61,931 nt of DNA from a virus, in IMG/VR virus record IMGVR_UViG_3300008267_000131, positions 1 through 61,931 of that record; one strand, written 5' to 3'. The notes under the pieces were generated by a model. It worked only from the letters and a program-made list of their open reading frames with translations. It had not been told where the DNA came from and did not search any database. The position numbers and the translations under genes were made by a program. This document shows positions 60,139 to 61,931 of this stretch, piece by piece; the first letter of the stretch is position 1, and each line of letters begins with the position of its first letter.

Positions 60139-60382
60139 GTATACCAAAGTGAAGATTTATCATAAGGGTGGATTCTTTCTTGTTGGAGAGCACCTACTCA
60201 CCGCCAAAGGAAAGTTTCAGATTCTAGACATTGATGGTGCGTTCAATGAATCAACGAACAAAAGAGATTGGCTCCTCACGCTCGAGAACTTCGAGAGCTT
60301 TGTGAGGATGACCATTTGGTACAGCGACCTGCTACAACGCTACGAGGCAGGAGAAGCTGTGTTAATCACGTTTAAATCGTAG
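60011..60382 (+). CDS. Hypothetical protein overlapping the coiled-coil gene (123 aa)
   Basis: From the ATG at 60011 it overlaps the 98-aa gene by 128 bp in another frame; its own N-terminal 40 residues are coiled coil, the rest beta-rich (KIYHKGGFFLVGEHL). A GTG at 60149 would avoid the overlap, so the true start is uncertain. Confidence 0.55.
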   Translation: MKYPHSNNRSTPTEQELRQQLRLKEALEKKQLLFEEASKKHSEYTKVKIYHKGGFFLVGEHLLTAKGKFQILDIDGAFNESTNKRDWLLTLENFESFVRMTIWYSDLLQRYEAGEAVLITFKS

Positions 60383-60387
60383 TTTTG
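60380..60387 (+). promoter_or_regulatory. -7 box TAGTTTTG
   Basis: Exact TAnnTTTG on the plus strand, overlapping the stop of the 123-aa gene and 24 bp before the second SSB-like gene. Confidence 0.5.
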
Positions 60388-60411
60388 TTTAATTACTAAT
60401 TTTTCTTTAAA

Positions 60412-60660
60412 ATGGAACAATACAAAAAATTGGTTGTCGCTTCAGGAAAGTACACCGTTAATGGCGAGGAGAAGACTCGCTGGATTGAGATTGGCCGAGT
60501 GCTTAAGGCACCGACCGGTTTCAAGATTAAGCTTGACAGCATCCCTGTCGAGTGGAACGGATGGGCCGAAATGGTAGACATCGAGCGTAAAGACGGAGCT
60601 GCTAAGCCAGCACCTAAGAAGACGCAAGTAGTAGCTGGCGACGACGACCTTCCTTTCTAA
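60412..60660 (+). CDS. Second SSB-like protein with acidic DLPF tail (82 aa)
   Basis: Residues 1-58 are beta-rich; a Lys/Ala/Pro linker leads to the tail GDDDLPF, the same kind of acidic, phenylalanine-ending tip that bacterial SSB uses to bind replication partners. The body is short for an OB fold, so it may be a different domain that mimics the SSB tail. Own promoter box upstream. Confidence 0.6.
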   Translation: MEQYKKLVVASGKYTVNGEEKTRWIEIGRVLKAPTGFKIKLDSIPVEWNGWAEMVDIERKDGAAKPAPKKTQVVAGDDDLPF

Positions 60661-61062
60661 GTGAAACACGAAGAGTCTAGACTCCAGCGTTCCTGCGTGG
60701 CTTGGTTCAGGCTGCAATATGCAGATAAAGCATATTGCTTGTTTGCCATACCAAACGGGGGACGCAGAGATAAGATTACTGCTGCCATAATGAAAGGGGA
60801 AGGCGTACTCGCAGGAGTCGCCGACCTCTTCCTTATGGTGCCAAATAAGTCATACCACGGTCTATGGATTGAGATGAAGACCCCAAAGGGAAGGTCTTCT
60901 GATTCGCAAAAGTTGTTCGAGTCCCTATCTAAAACCCAAGGATATGAATACAGAATCGCAAGAACTTTGGATGAATTCCAGTTCATCGTCAATGATTACC
61001 TTTGTACAAACTCGAAAGGAAATGTCGTACTACACGAACATGAATATTCGGGAGCAGATTGA
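60661..61062 (+). CDS. VRR-NUC-type nuclease (133 aa)
   Basis: Starts with GTG at 60661 directly after the SSB-like stop. VRR-NUC signature: FAIPNGGRRDK, GEGVLAGVADLFL with Asp55, WIEMKTPKG with Glu71 and Lys73, and Gln83. These form a PD-(D/E)XK metal site for cutting structured DNA. It fits recombination or repair at forks. Confidence 0.85.
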   Translation: MKHEESRLQRSCVAWFRLQYADKAYCLFAIPNGGRRDKITAAIMKGEGVLAGVADLFLMVPNKSYHGLWIEMKTPKGRSSDSQKLFESLSKTQGYEYRIARTLDEFQFIVNDYLCTNSKGNVVLHEHEYSGAD

Positions 61063-61222
61063 CAACGTACTGAAGGACAATGCGATTATGTTCGCAAACC
61101 TTGGGTTAGGGTCTAGCAAGGCTGAGGTCGAGCGTGCCAAGATTATGGAACGCAAGAACCTTAGACAAGTTCGAAACCTAGACACTACGTTCGTTGATGC
61201 GCTCCTTACGGCCTGCGACTGA
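61022..61222 (+). CDS. Small conserved phage protein (66 aa)
   Basis: Start at the ATG at 61022 (41-bp overlap with the nuclease gene); a later Met is an alternative. Pattern DNAIMFANLGLGSSKAEVER is one I recall from small phage proteins of unknown function. The stop codon lies in the dyad CGACTGAT-A-ATCAGTCG (61216-61232). Confidence 0.55.
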   Translation: MSYYTNMNIREQIDNVLKDNAIMFANLGLGSSKAEVERAKIMERKNLRQVRNLDTTFVDALLTACD

Positions 61223-61280
61223 TAATCAGTCGGATACAAGCCAAGAGCCGCCCAAAGAGGGGGAAGGGAATCATTCCCCC
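61216..61280 (+). terminator. Two hairpins after the 66-aa gene (weak terminator)
   Basis: Perfect 17-bp dyad CGACTGATAATCAGTCG (61216-61232) and a GGGGGAA/TTCCCCC stem (61259-61280). No T-run follows closely, so termination is uncertain. Confidence 0.4.
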
Positions 61281-61318
61281 AATTCAAACTGGATTTTTAT
61301 TTACTGGGACACCTAATT

Positions 61319-61741
61319 ATGGATTTTAACAGCGACTTCCGATACGACCTTGCTTTGGGTCAACTCGGCGAATCATTTGTTGCACAACTATTTCAAAGCA
61401 AGACAGTTGAGGTCAAATTCGACTTCGGCACTCACCGCACAGGAAACTTCTACATTGAGTATGAGTCTCGTGGAGTGCCGTCGGGACTAGCCACCACGCA
61501 GGCCGATTATTGGATGCTGATAGCAGCATCAGAGAAAGGATGTAGACACAAGGAAGAACTCGGCACACTCGAGCATGATGACGTCATGTACTGCATCTTC
61601 ATGCCCGTAGAAGAGCTCAAGATTAAGTGCCGTAAAAACTACTACAGAAAAGACGTACCCGGAGGAGATGATAACACCTCCCTCGGGGTACTCATAAAAG
61701 TTGAGAGTCTATTTCTCGGAACAACCCAGCGGTTTAGATAG
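61319..61741 (+). CDS. Possible PD-(D/E)XK nuclease-like protein (140 aa)
   Basis: An N-terminal helix with GQLGESFVAQLF is followed by VEVKFD (E-x-K, residues 31-33) and GNFYIEYESRG, then LATTQADYWML, a layout seen in small PD-(D/E)XK-type and resolvase-like phage proteins. The first acidic residue of the motif is not certain. Converges with the C-terminus of the giant gene, 9 bp apart. Confidence 0.6.
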   Translation: MDFNSDFRYDLALGQLGESFVAQLFQSKTVEVKFDFGTHRTGNFYIEYESRGVPSGLATTQADYWMLIAASEKGCRHKEELGTLEHDDVMYCIFMPVEELKIKCRKNYYRKDVPGGDDNTSLGVLIKVESLFLGTTQRFR

Positions 61742-61750
61742 TCACTATCA

Positions 61751-61931
61751 TCACTCGCCTCGGTACTCCATAAACTTCTCCTCCGTCTTCTCGGATATAA
61801 CCGTTTCTCCGGACAGCTGTTGGTATCTGAGAATTTGCTGTAGTGTCTTCCTCAGTGTTTCTTGGCCATCCTTCTCAAGAATTTGAGTCAGTATCTCTGC
61901 TCTCTTCTCTGGAGTGTTGGCACGGACAACT
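61751..61931 (-). CDS. C-terminal fragment, probably of the giant polyvalent protein (5' end outside window)
   Basis: Minus-strand frame open at the right edge and ending at TGA 61751-61753: 59 complete codons reading VVRANTPEKRAEILTQIL, then a Lys/Glu/Gln-rich helical end finishing KFMEYRGE. The sequence continues the helical style of the giant protein at the left edge (ending TDDEAESM). If the molecule is circular and one base is missing at the ends, the two join in frame to about 3405 codons. Confidence 0.7.
   Translation of the reverse strand, partial: VVRANTPEKRAEILTQILEKDGQETLRKTLQQILRYQQLSGETVISEKTEEKFMEYRGE

Noticed and set aside
1-61931. Genome-wide excess of GTCTA/TAGAC as a Chi- or packaging-like signal
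   Set aside because: A short hand count in the first 2 kb suggested only about a twofold excess over random; without a proper count on both strands this is not reportable.

Overview
The window is a tailed double-stranded DNA phage genome (Caudoviricetes, podovirus-like virion) that probably infects a member of the Bacteroidota. The host inference rests on many promoters with the Bacteroidota -7 box TAnnTTTG (one has a full TTTG-N21-TATCTTTG), on the lack of Shine-Dalgarno sites in front of most genes, on a phage GroES-like co-chaperonin of the type seen in Bacteroidota phages, and on a portal/terminase/nozzle set that resembles crAss-like and other Bacteroidota podoviruses. No integrase, lysogeny repressor, DNA polymerase, primase or RNA polymerase was recognised, so a lytic phage using the host replisome is the simplest reading.

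Layout. (1) 1-39.5 kb, minus strand: the virion module, transcribed from right to left. The order is small-terminase candidate, TerL, portal, scaffold, major capsid protein, an unknown, tail-fibre/adhesin genes (two of them very long, with an HNH endonuclease gene inserted beside them), a holin/spanin-like membrane cassette, three connector/tail-tube genes, a beta-rich nozzle-like protein of 1182 aa, two internal virion proteins, and a giant polyvalent protein of at least 3345 aa that leaves the left edge. (2) 39.56-43.05 kb, plus strand: a tightly overlapping operon of very small, mostly basic proteins, an endonuclease VII-like nuclease, an M15 peptidase endolysin and a unimolecular-spanin-like lipoprotein. 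(3) 42.9-45.45 kb: a switch region with two minus-strand genes, a four-iteron array, a 52-aa gene, tRNA-Arg(TCT), the GroES-like gene and a 764-base non-coding control region. (4) 45.45-61.74 kb, plus strand: early and replication genes. These are an AAA+ ATPase with a possible VWA-like partner, many small proteins of unknown function, HNH nucleases, a MazG-like pyrophosphohydrolase, a YqaJ recombinase, two SSB-like proteins, a lambda-O-like initiator, a DnaB-like helicase core, a VRR-NUC nuclease and a possible PD-(D/E)XK nuclease.

The most striking observation is that the same 19-bp iteron occurs in two four-copy arrays 14.5 kb apart. One lies inside the replication initiator gene (58263-58377), arranged as in the lambda origin. 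The other is intergenic (43729-43843). Both have about 32-bp phasing and a palindrome-bearing segment on the same relative side, in mirrored orientation. This suggests a pair of origins, or an origin plus a control locus, read by the same initiator.

The two ends of the window look like two parts of the same gene: the minus-strand reading frame entering at the right edge supplies a convincing C-terminus for the giant protein leaving at the left edge. The two frames join if one base is missing between the ends. The window is therefore probably an essentially complete circular or circularly permuted genome of about 61.9 kb. All identifications come from reading the sequence and from remembered family features; no database search was run.
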